A stretch of 64,000 nt of DNA from positions 346,039-410,038 of the forward strand of contig JANQPI010000020.1 in assembly GCA_028289585.1 (NCBI GenBank), written 5' to 3'. The notes beneath the pieces are model-generated. The model was not told the origin of the DNA and made no database searches. It saw only the letters and a program-made list of their open reading frames with translations. Positions 44,230 to 52,620 of the stretch are shown here, piece after piece. This stretch comes from Candidatus Zixiibacteriota bacterium (GTDB lineage Bacteria; Zixibacteria; MSB-5A5; GN15; FEB-12). Within the stretch, counting starts at the first letter, position 1, and every line of letters begins with the position of its first letter. The translations under genes and the position numbers were made by a program.

Positions 44230-46071
44230 GTGGATAAGAAAACCCTCCCCATCATCATTCTGCTCGTTCTCGCGATCATCTTCTATTTCCCGATTCTGGA
44301 ATTTCTGGGTGTCTACACACCAGCCGAACGTCCGGACGGTCCCGCTGACACCACGACTGCCGTCGAGACGACCATCGCCGCACCAGATACGCCCCTTTCC
44401 GAAACGATCGGCCTCGACACCACCGTACCGCCATCGGGTGGGCTCGGTGACCTGGCTGAGTCGGCACAGTTGGACGCAGCCACACCATCGACTCTCGGGC
44501 AAGCGGTCGATACACTGAGTCGACCGGCTGACACGATCGTTGTCGAGACCGAGCGATCGATTATTGCTTTGACAACTGCCGGTGGTGGACCGGTCTCCAT
44601 CCAATTGAAAGAGTATGCGTATCGGGATGGTATGCTCGACGGTCAGCCGATCGAGTTGCTGCCGCGAACCGATGAGCCGGTGCCGGACGCACGCTTCGCC
44701 GGTGGATCGGCATCGAGCAATGCGGAAACGTATGTGACCAATACGCGACCGGGTCGTTATCAAGTGACTGCCAACGACAGCATGACTGTCGATTTCACAT
44801 ACGACGGTCCTAACGGCGGCCGACTGACGAAGTCGTATACATTTTACGGCGACCGCTACGACTACCGGTTTGTTCTCGATGTCGATCAGCGGGAACGGCT
44901 CGGCATTGAACGCCGCTATGATCTCGTTTGGAACAACCCCCTTGATATTACCGAACCGGACCGTCAACCGGACTACGATGCGTTCGAGGTCATCGCCTTC
45001 CAGGCGAATGAGCGCGTCAATCTGAAAGATTGGAACGAAGGACGCCTCGAACAGGAACGTACCGGTACGACCTCATGGCTCGGTGTCCGCTCACGCTACT
45101 TTGCGGGCGTACTCGTTCCGCTGAATCGATTGGGCGACGGTGCCTTTGCCAACGGTGACCAATTCCAGCGGACTGTCGACGGCGAGGGACTGCGTGTCAA
45201 ACGCATGACCGGTGGGCTTGAAATCCCGATCGAGCTTGCCTCATCGTTCAGTGATTCATTTCTGATCTATGCCGGTCCACTCGACTACGAAGAACTGAGT
45301 TCGTACGAGCGCGGTCTTGAGGACATTCTCGGAATTGGTACGACACCGTTTGTCGGATGGATCATCAAGCCGTTCGCGGTAGCGATCAATTGGCTGCTGC
45401 CACGCATGTACAGTGTAATCCCAAACTACGGCCTGGTGATCATCCTCTTTGCTTTCCTGGTCAAGCTCGTCACCCTCCCGCTGTCGATGCGCGCGTTCAA
45501 GTCGATGCAGGGAATGAAAGACCTCGCTCCCAAAATGGAGGAGCTCAAGAAAAAGTACGAGAAAGATCCGCAGCGCATGTCGCAGGAGACGATGAAGATG
45601 TACAAGGAGATGGGTGTCAATCCCCTCTCCGGCTGCTGGCCGATGATCGCCCAGATGCCGCTCTTCTTTGCGCTCTTTTCAGTCTTTCGTTCCACGATTC
45701 TGCTTCGCGATGCGCCGTTTGTCTGGCCGATTACAGATTTGTCACACGGGGCAACCGGCTTCACCGATCCGTATATCATTCTGGTCGTCATCATGGTCGG
45801 TGCTCAGTTCATTTCGCAGCGATTGACCACCCCACAGACCGCGCAGAATAAGATGCTGCTCTATCTGATGCCGCTCTTGTTCGGTTTTCTGTTTTATCGT
45901 TTCGCGGCCGGTCTCGTGCTGTATTGGACGACCTTCTCCATATTGTCACTTCTGGACTGGTTCTTGTTCCGTCGGAAGCATATGCAGGAAGTTGCGGTAG
46001 CTGCCGATGGCGAAGTGAAGCCAGCCAAACCGAAAGCGAATCCGCCCGCTCGGAAGAAGAAAAAGAAGTAG
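44230..46071 (+). CDS. yidC: Membrane protein insertase YidC
   Basis: Inserts and folds inner-membrane proteins, alone or with SecYEG. The GTG at 44230 with GGGAG seven bases upstream gives 613 residues: an N-terminal membrane helix (about 6-27), a large periplasmic domain typical of Gram-negative YidC (about 50-370), then the conserved five-helix core beginning GWIIKPFAVA with the cytoplasmic coiled hairpin and a Lys-rich C-terminal end. A longer open frame to 44200 lacks a ribosome site. A terminator follows. Confidence 0.95.
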   Translation: MDKKTLPIIILLVLAIIFYFPILEFLGVYTPAERPDGPADTTTAVETTIAAPDTPLSETIGLDTTVPPSGGLGDLAESAQLDAATPSTLGQAVDTLSRPADTIVVETERSIIALTTAGGGPVSIQLKEYAYRDGMLDGQPIELLPRTDEPVPDARFAGGSASSNAETYVTNTRPGRYQVTANDSMTVDFTYDGPNGGRLTKSYTFYGDRYDYRFVLDVDQRERLGIERRYDLVWNNPLDITEPDRQPDYDAFEVIAFQANERVNLKDWNEGRLEQERTGTTSWLGVRSRYFAGVLVPLNRLGDGAFANGDQFQRTVDGEGLRVKRMTGGLEIPIELASSFSDSFLIYAGPLDYEELSSYERGLEDILGIGTTPFVGWIIKPFAVAINWLLPRMYSVIPNYGLVIILFAFLVKLVTLPLSMRAFKSMQGMKDLAPKMEELKKKYEKDPQRMSQETMKMYKEMGVNPLSGCWPMIAQMPLFFALFSVFRSTILLRDAPFVWPITDLSHGATGFTDPYIILVVIMVGAQFISQRLTTPQTAQNKMLLYLMPLLFGFLFYRFAAGLVLYWTTFSILSLLDWFLFRRKHMQEVAVAADGEVKPAKPKANPPARKKKKK

Positions 46072-46072
46072 A

Positions 46073-46103
46073 CCAAAAGGGCGGGAGATTCCTGCTTTTT
46101 TGG
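46073..46103 (+). terminator. Likely intrinsic terminator after yidC
   Basis: Arms at 46073-46086 and 46090-46103 pair over 14 positions (three G-U) with a three-base loop; the 3' arm ends in TTTTTTGG. It would end the rpmH-rnpA-yidD-yidC transcript. Confidence 0.55.
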
Positions 46104-46343
46104 ACCACTGCTTGAATTTTCACGCCGATCTAATTGGCTGATCACGACTTGATTGTCGGCGCCGGCCACTAACCATTCATTATGGCAAAGTATACTTAGC
46201 TCACTAGTCTGCTATCGCTTCGTTATTCGCCTCTCCGCATCTTGTCAAAAACAGTGCAGTCCATCCATATTGTGATGAGGAATGTCATTTCTGTCATTAA
46301 GTCGAGATATGATTTCCGAAATCCACAGATGAGGAGGCACAAC

Positions 46344-47459
46344 ATGTCAGCTCTCATTCCACGATTCAAGTTAGTGAAGTTTGTTTTGGCGCCGTTTGCG
46401 GGTATGATTTTGCTGTTGATCTTGCCAAACAAACTATCGGCTGTCGTTGACGACACGATTGTAGTTCGACTTTCGATCCATTCTATATTCAATGGGGATA
46501 CAACACTTGGCCCCACTGAAGCTGAAGTTGATGCGGCTATTGCTGTAATGGAAACGGATTTTGCCGTTTACGATATCTATTTCTATACAGTCGTACATGA
46601 CTCAAGCTTCAGTGATTTTGTTTATGCGACGGATCATTATTCTCGAGCGCGTTCTGTCAGACCACCGGACGACAACGCGATCAATATCTATCTCTTTGAA
46701 CCCAACTACACGGCTCTCTCGGAAGCGAGCATTCCGAATAATCCGAGCGATCTGTCAATGACGGTTTGTGGCTCTGATGAATGTGACGCGACTGAGAGAA
46801 TGTTCACAGCTGTAATGACTCATGAAATGGGGCATTGTCTTGGCCTGTGGCATCCCTGGCAAGGAGGTCCGAATTCTTGTCAAGACACGTCGCCTGGAAA
46901 CTCCTGCGATGAATGTGGTGACTTGGTTTGCGACACACCGCCAATGCCTGAGAGCTACGAGTGTGATCGATATACTCAGGGTCCCTACTGTCGCCCCGTC
47001 GATCCCATTAGTTGTCAACCTGATGCCTCTCAGTGTCCTCCACCGCCGATTAGTGAGGATCCGGACGATCGTGATCGAGCACGCCAGTGGGCGAAGACTG
47101 CTGCAACCACCTACGGAGCGACAACCAACTATATGACCTGGTCGTGGCCAGAATGCATGGATCACTTCACTGATGGGCAGGTAGATCGTATGAAGACGAC
47201 AGTTGATACGTCGATCTTCTATCGACGACATACCATTGGTTGCGGTGACCTCAACGCGAATGGCCTTATTGACGATGGTGATCGTCAAACTTTGACCAGT
47301 TACCTGTTTGCAGGAGGTTCCGCTCCGTATCTGCTCTGTGTTGGTGATGTCAATAACGATGGCGTCGTCGGCCTTCCCGACTTAATGACCCTGATCGGCT
47401 GGATAAATGCAGGGACTACGGAACCGAGTTCGGATTGCCTGGATGATTGTTTGCAATGA
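46344..47459 (+). CDS. Secreted M43-like metalloprotease with C-terminal dockerin repeats
   Basis: A 371-residue secreted protein: signal anchor-like N terminus (residues 9-30), a zinc protease domain with MTHEMGHCLGLWH (HExxHxxGxxH) near residue 180, a downstream CGDLVCDTPP and YMTWSWPECM met-turn as in pappalysin/M43 proteases, and a dockerin-type pair of calcium loops at the end (GDLNANGLIDDGD and GDVNNDGVVGLPD). The ATG at 46344 has GGAGG upstream. The gene is visibly A+T-rich and interrupts the usual yidC-mnmE order. Confidence 0.85.
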   Translation: MSALIPRFKLVKFVLAPFAGMILLLILPNKLSAVVDDTIVVRLSIHSIFNGDTTLGPTEAEVDAAIAVMETDFAVYDIYFYTVVHDSSFSDFVYATDHYSRARSVRPPDDNAINIYLFEPNYTALSEASIPNNPSDLSMTVCGSDECDATERMFTAVMTHEMGHCLGLWHPWQGGPNSCQDTSPGNSCDECGDLVCDTPPMPESYECDRYTQGPYCRPVDPISCQPDASQCPPPPISEDPDDRDRARQWAKTAATTYGATTNYMTWSWPECMDHFTDGQVDRMKTTVDTSIFYRRHTIGCGDLNANGLIDDGDRQTLTSYLFAGGSAPYLLCVGDVNNDGVVGLPDLMTLIGWINAGTTEPSSDCLDDCLQ

Positions 47460-47489
47460 TTGACATGATCATTTCCGACTCGGTTTAGA
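47460..47489 (+). promoter_or_regulatory. Possible promoter for mnmE
   Basis: TTGACA (47460-47465), 18 bases, TTTAGA (47484-47489). A TGGCGAT-N7-ATCGCCA hairpin follows at 47498-47518 and would lie in the leader; it could instead be the end of the protease transcript. Confidence 0.35.
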
Positions 47490-47573
47490 CGACGCGGTGG
47501 CGATACTTAGCATCGCCATCACGTCGACGTGAAGCCCGATTGACGAGCTATCACTACGGTCGTAACGTTCTGC

Positions 47574-48935
47574 GTGAGCGATTTAGATTTGATTTGCGCG
47601 ATCATCACGCCGCCTGGTGAGGGTGGCATTGCCGCATTACGTCTTGCCGGAACGGATGCCTGTCAAACAGTGGAAATCCTTTTTAGAACCACGGATCGGC
47701 AAATGGCGACACTTCAGCCCTGGCAGATGCGCTATGGCTACATCGTTGATGCCAATGACGTCGTGGTTGATGAGGTGACGGTCGTTGCGATGCCTGCTGG
47801 TCAATCGTACACCGGGTTGGAGCAGGTGGAAATCTTCTGTCACGGTGGGACAGTCATTTCGCGACGGATTCAAGAACTCTGTGTACGTCATGGAGCGCGA
47901 CCGGCGGAACCGGGTGAGTTTACTCGCCTGGCCTTTGAAAACGGGCGTATCGACCTGGCCAAGGCGGAGGCAGTTGCGGAGCTGATCGCTGCCCGTACCG
48001 ACGCCGCCTATCGAGCGGGTCGTGATCACCTCCTCGGCAGTTACACTGATCACATTAATCAGTTACGAGATCGTCTGCGACGACTCCTTGCCGAATTGGA
48101 GGCGGGCATCGATTTCACCGAGGAGGGTGTGTACGCACTTTCCGATTCAGAGCTACAGCAACTGACCGTCGATGTGGCGCATGATGTGTCCGTGTTTGCT
48201 GCTACGTATCGTGGTGGTCAAATTCTACGGGATGGGTTTCGCGTTGTTGTGGCGGGACGGCCCAACGCCGGCAAGTCGTCACTCTTCAATCGCTTGCTGT
48301 CGCGCGAACGTGCTCTGGTCACGCCAACCGCCGGTACGACCCGCGACTATCTCTCCGAGTGGATTGATATTGATGGCTTCGCGGTTGAGTTGATCGACAC
48401 GGCCGGACTCCGCCGCGATGGCGATGATCCGATCGAGATTCTCGGGCAAGAGCGCGCTCGCGAGTTGATTGATACGTCGCATTTAGTCATCTGGTTAGTC
48501 GATCGTTCCGACAAATCGGCAATCGAGAGTCTGCATCACGATATTCAGCCACTCAGCGAAACACCGCACGTCGTTGTCGGAAACAAGAGCGACCTTGAGT
48601 CACTCCATCCCGCTGAGCGGATTGATCTCACCGTTTCGTGTCACACCGGCGATGGCTTGGAGGATTTACGTCGGATGCTTGCTGCGCGTATCCATGAGCA
48701 CGTGCCGGATTCAGAAGATGGGCTGATTGTTACCTCGGCTCGTCATTACGCAAAGCTGACGACAGCACATGAGGCGCTTATGCGTGTGGAGAGTCTCTTT
48801 GTCTCCGGTGAATCGACCGAGGTTATCGCGGTGGAGATTCGCGAGGCGATTCAGGCGGTGGAGGAGATTACCGGCGAGGTGACAACTGAGGAGATCCTTG
48901 GCGAAATCTTCGCCACCTTCTGCGTCGGAAAATAA
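47574..48935 (+). CDS. mnmE: tRNA modification GTPase MnmE (TrmE)
   Basis: With MnmG, forms the 5-carboxymethylaminomethyl modification of the tRNA wobble uridine. The 453 residues show the formyl-THF-binding N domain (from SDLDLICAIITPPGEGG), G domain with GRPNAGKSSL, TAGTTRD, DTAGL and NKSD, and the catalytic C-terminal cysteine in TFCVGK. GTG start. The partner gene mnmG is about 9.5 kb downstream on the same strand. Confidence 0.97.
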   Translation: MSDLDLICAIITPPGEGGIAALRLAGTDACQTVEILFRTTDRQMATLQPWQMRYGYIVDANDVVVDEVTVVAMPAGQSYTGLEQVEIFCHGGTVISRRIQELCVRHGARPAEPGEFTRLAFENGRIDLAKAEAVAELIAARTDAAYRAGRDHLLGSYTDHINQLRDRLRRLLAELEAGIDFTEEGVYALSDSELQQLTVDVAHDVSVFAATYRGGQILRDGFRVVVAGRPNAGKSSLFNRLLSRERALVTPTAGTTRDYLSEWIDIDGFAVELIDTAGLRRDGDDPIEILGQERARELIDTSHLVIWLVDRSDKSAIESLHHDIQPLSETPHVVVGNKSDLESLHPAERIDLTVSCHTGDGLEDLRRMLAARIHEHVPDSEDGLIVTSARHYAKLTTAHEALMRVESLFVSGESTEVIAVEIREAIQAVEEITGEVTTEEILGEIFATFCVGK

Positions 48936-49043
48936 CCGGACTAGATCGATGTTCGTGAACGGCGTAATGCATGTTATTGTTAGATACTAAGAGATTCTGG
49001 TTGTATACTGATCGCTAACTGGCGAGCACAAAGGGAAACTCTC

Positions 49044-49595
49044 ATGCAAGAAATAAGACAGAAGACGTCAGCGGGATGGGATGCGCAAGCCATCGAGCGC
49101 TTTGCCGCCGGCTCCGAGGATATTCTCATCCTAAACCGCGAACCTCTGGACCATCTCAACGGGGCAATCAGTGCCGGACGGGTAAGTGACTATCGGTCAG
49201 AGGTCACTGCGGGGACGGCACGCGATAGAGTCGCGGCTGGGTTCAGAGAGTTGGAGGTCAGTTCGGAGCTACTTCTGAACGATGTGACTGGGCTTGTGAT
49301 AACTTTTCTGAGTCAGTTTGCTCAGTCTCGCGCCCACCTTCGAATCGAGATGGTTCACAATCAAACGTGTCCCAGATTCCACTGCGACAACGTAAATGTG
49401 CGATTGATCACTACCTACCATGGGCCAACGACAGAGTACAGGTACGTGGGCGAGGAGACTGTGCGCAAGACGCCTCTGTATGCCTTGGTGTTCCTGAAGG
49501 GGCATATGCATCCGACCCATCTCGATGGTGTCCATCACCGCTCGCCTGAAGTTCCCGAAGGTCAGAAGCGGCTGTGTGTGGTCATTGATTACTGA
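49044..49595 (+). CDS. DUF1826-domain protein
   Basis: A 183-residue soluble protein matching the DUF1826 family: CPRFHCDNVNVRLITTYHGP (the conserved CPxFHxDN), TTEY, and the HHRSPEVPE end with RLCVVID. The His-Asp pair suggests a metal-binding fold related to 2-oxoglutarate oxygenases. In other bacteria the family is sometimes in zinc-controlled gene clusters; no Zur-like box was seen in the 108 bases before it. The A+T content is higher than in mnmE. Confidence 0.8.
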   Translation: MQEIRQKTSAGWDAQAIERFAAGSEDILILNREPLDHLNGAISAGRVSDYRSEVTAGTARDRVAAGFRELEVSSELLLNDVTGLVITFLSQFAQSRAHLRIEMVHNQTCPRFHCDNVNVRLITTYHGPTTEYRYVGEETVRKTPLYALVFLKGHMHPTHLDGVHHRSPEVPEGQKRLCVVIDY

Positions 49596-49637
49596 GTACC
49601 GACCGTCAAGGTGTAGCGCTCAGTTTGACATTGCGCT

Positions 49638-49844
49638 TTAGCGTAATTCCCGTCTTGCCTGCTCAAAATATCCAATCACGCGTCGGAGGTGCCCGTCGCC
49701 CCAGGTTTCGATGAACTGTTGCGTGTGCTGATTGCTGGGATCATTGAGGTCTGTGATACGCCGATTGATGTAGTCTGTCGTGAGAGGAATCCCGCATAGC
49801 ACGGTAATGCAGCGTTTCCACTCATCATATGTATTGAGATTCAT
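49638..49844 (-). CDS. Small conserved-looking hypothetical protein
   Basis: A 68-residue protein (YDEWKRCITVLCGIPLTTDYINRR opening in part, ending FEQARRELR). No domain known to me. AAGGG precedes the ATG by nine bases. It is convergent with the DUF1826 gene, 42 bases apart. Similar short proteins of this pattern occur in proteobacteria as I recall, which would fit acquisition together with DUF1826. Confidence 0.5.
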   Translation of the reverse strand: MNLNTYDEWKRCITVLCGIPLTTDYINRRITDLNDPSNQHTQQFIETWGDGHLRRVIGYFEQARRELR

Positions 49845-50308
49845 TGGTAACGACCCTTACAAGCCTCTCTGTGTAGCAGACGTCCGAAATAGTGACTGTG
49901 TGGCTGCTGTTGTTGCGTCCAGTCACAAGCTGTTGAACTCCGTCCATGCGCGCAATTAAATCTCATGCCACGTGCGAACTCCTCGAATGGGGATTGACTG
50001 CGTGCACCGAACTCCAAGTCCGTATCGGCGTGAGATAAGAGCGTCCTCACTGGGCGAGCGGTCAGACTAGTCGCCAATGAGCACAGATGCACACCCAGCG
50101 GAGATCGAATCGGACGGCCCCGATCAAGTGCACATGTTTCCGGAGCGTGCGGCTGGGCCTATAGAGAGCCGGGGACAACCGCCGTCGGGGACGCGACGTA
50201 GCCGACACCCGGACGCCAGTATCAGGCACCGTTGCTGGTCGAGCGTCGTGAGATTCGGTTAAGATGTTGTGGGGCAGGTTCTTATGGGTGATCGACGGAG
50301 AAAAGTAT
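49845..50308. other. Gap without a recognised gene
   Basis: Short open frames (for example 50077-50262) have no ribosome site, no family pattern and overlap each other on both strands. I see no repeat or RNA gene here. Confidence 0.4.
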
Positions 50309-50340
50309 AGAGGCCGGGGAAATCGACCTCCCCGGCCTCT
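50309..50340 (-). terminator. Strong intrinsic terminator after the 50357-51160 gene
   Basis: AGAGGCCGGGGA (50309-50320) and TCCCCGGCCTCT (50329-50340): a perfect 12-base-pair stem with an eight-base loop. On the minus strand ATACTTTTCT follows. It sits 16 bases after the stop codon of the upstream gene. Confidence 0.75.
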
Positions 50341-50356
50341 CTATCTATAGTAGTAG

Positions 50357-51160
50357 CTACTCCTCGGATGTTGTCATCGCGGCAACCTCTTCAGGCAGCG
50401 CAAAGATCGCTGCATCGATCTCCGGATTGATCGCCATTGAATCGACCGTCAGGACCATCTGACTCGGTCCGACCTCAGCAAGGGTCAGAAATGGAGCCGT
50501 CATGCCGTCGATCGTCCGATAGTCACCCAGCCGAAGACTCGACGGAATCATACCGCCGCCCGGAACCGCGACCATAGCGCTTGTCATCATGAGCAAGCCG
50601 GTTTCCGGATCGTAGTAGCGGGTCTCTGCGTGTTCACCAATGAGGGGCGTGAAAACCAGTGTCTGTGCGTCAAGGCTATCGCCGCCAATCGTACTGATCG
50701 TCGTTATACCCTCATACGAAACGGTCGAATAGTACTTGTCGAGATTTCGATCGGCATAGAAATCAGCCTGCTGAATCGACTGGCTGGCCTCCACACCATC
50801 CTTGATCGCCGGACCTTGCAATTCGCTGAATCCCCAGGCAACACCATCCGTGACACCCTCTTTCATGCTACCAAGCCCGGGAAGATTCATGTCGGTCAGC
50901 ATGTTTCCGTCCTGGAGGTAGATCACGATGCTCATGTTCAATCCCTGAATTGAATCGGTGATTGTCACATGGGCTTTCGTGGAAACGAGTCCTTGCTCCG
51001 CAGCGAGATCTCCGAGTGTTACATCGACGGATCGGTCGATAATTTCCTGTGCTTTTTCGTCAATCTCCAGCGCCGAAGCTGTATTCACAACACCCAGCGC
51101 CATTACCGCCGCAATGCCAAACATCGTTCCGGTTCGTCGTAACATCGAATGTATGGTCAT
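50357..51160 (-). CDS. Secreted hypothetical protein, LolA/lipoprotein-sorting-like
   Basis: A 267-residue exported protein (signal peptide MTIHSMLRRTG then a hydrophobic core ending ASA). GAGGAG lies eight bases before the ATG at 51160. The sequence is a run of beta strands (YLQDGNMLTDMNLPGLG, YYDPETGLLMM) like the outer-membrane lipoprotein-sorting (LolA/DUF4292-like) fold. No catalytic motif. It is the second gene after the S41 peptidase and ends at a strong terminator. Confidence 0.65.
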   Translation of the reverse strand: MTIHSMLRRTGTMFGIAAVMALGVVNTASALEIDEKAQEIIDRSVDVTLGDLAAEQGLVSTKAHVTITDSIQGLNMSIVIYLQDGNMLTDMNLPGLGSMKEGVTDGVAWGFSELQGPAIKDGVEASQSIQQADFYADRNLDKYYSTVSYEGITTISTIGGDSLDAQTLVFTPLIGEHAETRYYDPETGLLMMTSAMVAVPGGGMIPSSLRLGDYRTIDGMTAPFLTLAEVGPSQMVLTVDSMAINPEIDAAIFALPEEVAAMTTSEE

Positions 51161-51200
51161 GGTTTGAACTCCTCGTCTCAGTGACAACTTCCGTTGTCGT

Positions 51201-52577
51201 TCATTCGTCGTTCGTCAGTATCCACTCAACAGCTGCCGCCACATCCGGATCCTCTCCATCGAGCAGCATCTGTCGTGTCAACGCAATCTCCACGTCTGGT
51301 GTAACACCGGTACCCTCAAGGGCGTACCCTCCGGCTGTGGTCAATGATGCAAAAGCGTAGAGGAAGCGATCTCCGGTTGGCAACCGACGGGCTGTCGCGG
51401 GCAGGACCAATCCTGCGGTTCGCCGTCCAAACACTCGTGCGACCCCGTTATCTTTCAACGCAGCGGCCAGGATTTCGGAATTCGAGATGCTGCTCTCGTC
51501 GATCAGGACCGCGACAGGTCCGTCATATGGATTGGCCCGTGGATTGATCACCAGCGGTACGGTGTAGACACCACGGATTTCGTCACGCATCTGCATTGTC
51601 CCCGCGGTTAATCCCCGCTCGGTTACCAACCAGTTTGTCATGCCACTCGACATCAGAATGATCCCACCAGGATTGCCGCGTAAATCGACGATGATGCCCG
51701 GTGCCTCGCGATGCTCATCAAGAAAGGCACGCCACTCACTCAGCACGTGTTCCGGTGCGAAGAAGACTGAGAGTCGAAAATATCCCACTCCGCTTTCGAG
51801 TGTGCGCCGTTCTACCTCCACCGGTGTTGGTGGCAATTCCCCAAAGCGAGCGATTTCGCCGGGAATTTCGACGAGGACTATATCAACGGTGACCGACCGG
51901 TTATCGCCATCGAGCCAAACCGTCGATAGTGTGTCCCCAACGTTTCCGCTCAGAATGGCGTTGGCAATTTCTGCGGCCATTGTTTCGGGACGATAGATTC
52001 CGCTCGCCTCGCTGACGATCTCCAAGACGCGACTCGCCTCGGTGTTACCCGCTGTTACCAGTGACCAACCAGACCGAACACCAGCCGTGTAGGCGGGAGA
52101 CTCGATCCGGACTCGGGTGGCCGTAAGGGCGCCCTCGATCAGGCGCATATCGATCCCGGACCATCCGTCATCATCGGAAGCTTCGCCCTCCCCAATGTCG
52201 TCGTAGGCGTCGGCCGGGATGATGTTGAAATGCGAGAGCTTGAGCCGACCCAGCAATTCATTCATTAGCGCCCGGGCGTGACGTTGATCGGTTGCCACTT
52301 CAATCTGTGGGCGGAGCTCGTCGCGCGCCGCGGTCCACGACTCTCCAACCAGTGCCGTGTCCCAGTGCTTCTCTTTGACCGTCGACCAGACCATATCGAA
52401 CGCTTCCAGCGCCGCCTCTCGGTCAAACGGCTCAGCTTTCGGCGCGCTGAGCATTGAGTGCGGATCCGACAGCGTGACCGGTGTCGCGCCACAGCTAATG
52501 CATACACTGATCGTCAGCAACACGGAGAGTGCTGATATGAGTCTCGTGAAAAGATGAGTACGTGTCATATCTGCCAT
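51201..52577 (-). CDS. S41-family serine peptidase, exported
   Basis: A 458-residue exported protein with a hydrophobic N terminus ending VCISC (a possible lipoprotein). It contains a PDZ-like segment (residues ~150-210, SPAYTAGVRSGWSLV) and the S41 core (GVGYFRLS, DLRGNPGG, DESSISNSEIL with the catalytic Ser, FGRRTAGL). The Tsp/C-terminal-processing class cleaves periplasmic proteins; this shorter form resembles Tricorn-like S41. It is transcribed before the 50357-51160 gene. Confidence 0.85.
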   Translation of the reverse strand: MADMTRTHLFTRLISALSVLLTISVCISCGATPVTLSDPHSMLSAPKAEPFDREAALEAFDMVWSTVKEKHWDTALVGESWTAARDELRPQIEVATDQRHARALMNELLGRLKLSHFNIIPADAYDDIGEGEASDDDGWSGIDMRLIEGALTATRVRIESPAYTAGVRSGWSLVTAGNTEASRVLEIVSEASGIYRPETMAAEIANAILSGNVGDTLSTVWLDGDNRSVTVDIVLVEIPGEIARFGELPPTPVEVERRTLESGVGYFRLSVFFAPEHVLSEWRAFLDEHREAPGIIVDLRGNPGGIILMSSGMTNWLVTERGLTAGTMQMRDEIRGVYTVPLVINPRANPYDGPVAVLIDESSISNSEILAAALKDNGVARVFGRRTAGLVLPATARRLPTGDRFLYAFASLTTAGGYALEGTGVTPDVEIALTRQMLLDGEDPDVAAAVEWILTNDE

Positions 52578-52620
52578 GGTACTCTAGTATCTACGCCAGA
52601 GGTTACAAAGAATTCACCGG

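Noticed and set aside
50077-50262. A 61-codon frame in the gap before the terminator
   Set aside because: No ribosome site, no family; overlapping frames on the other strand are equally long.
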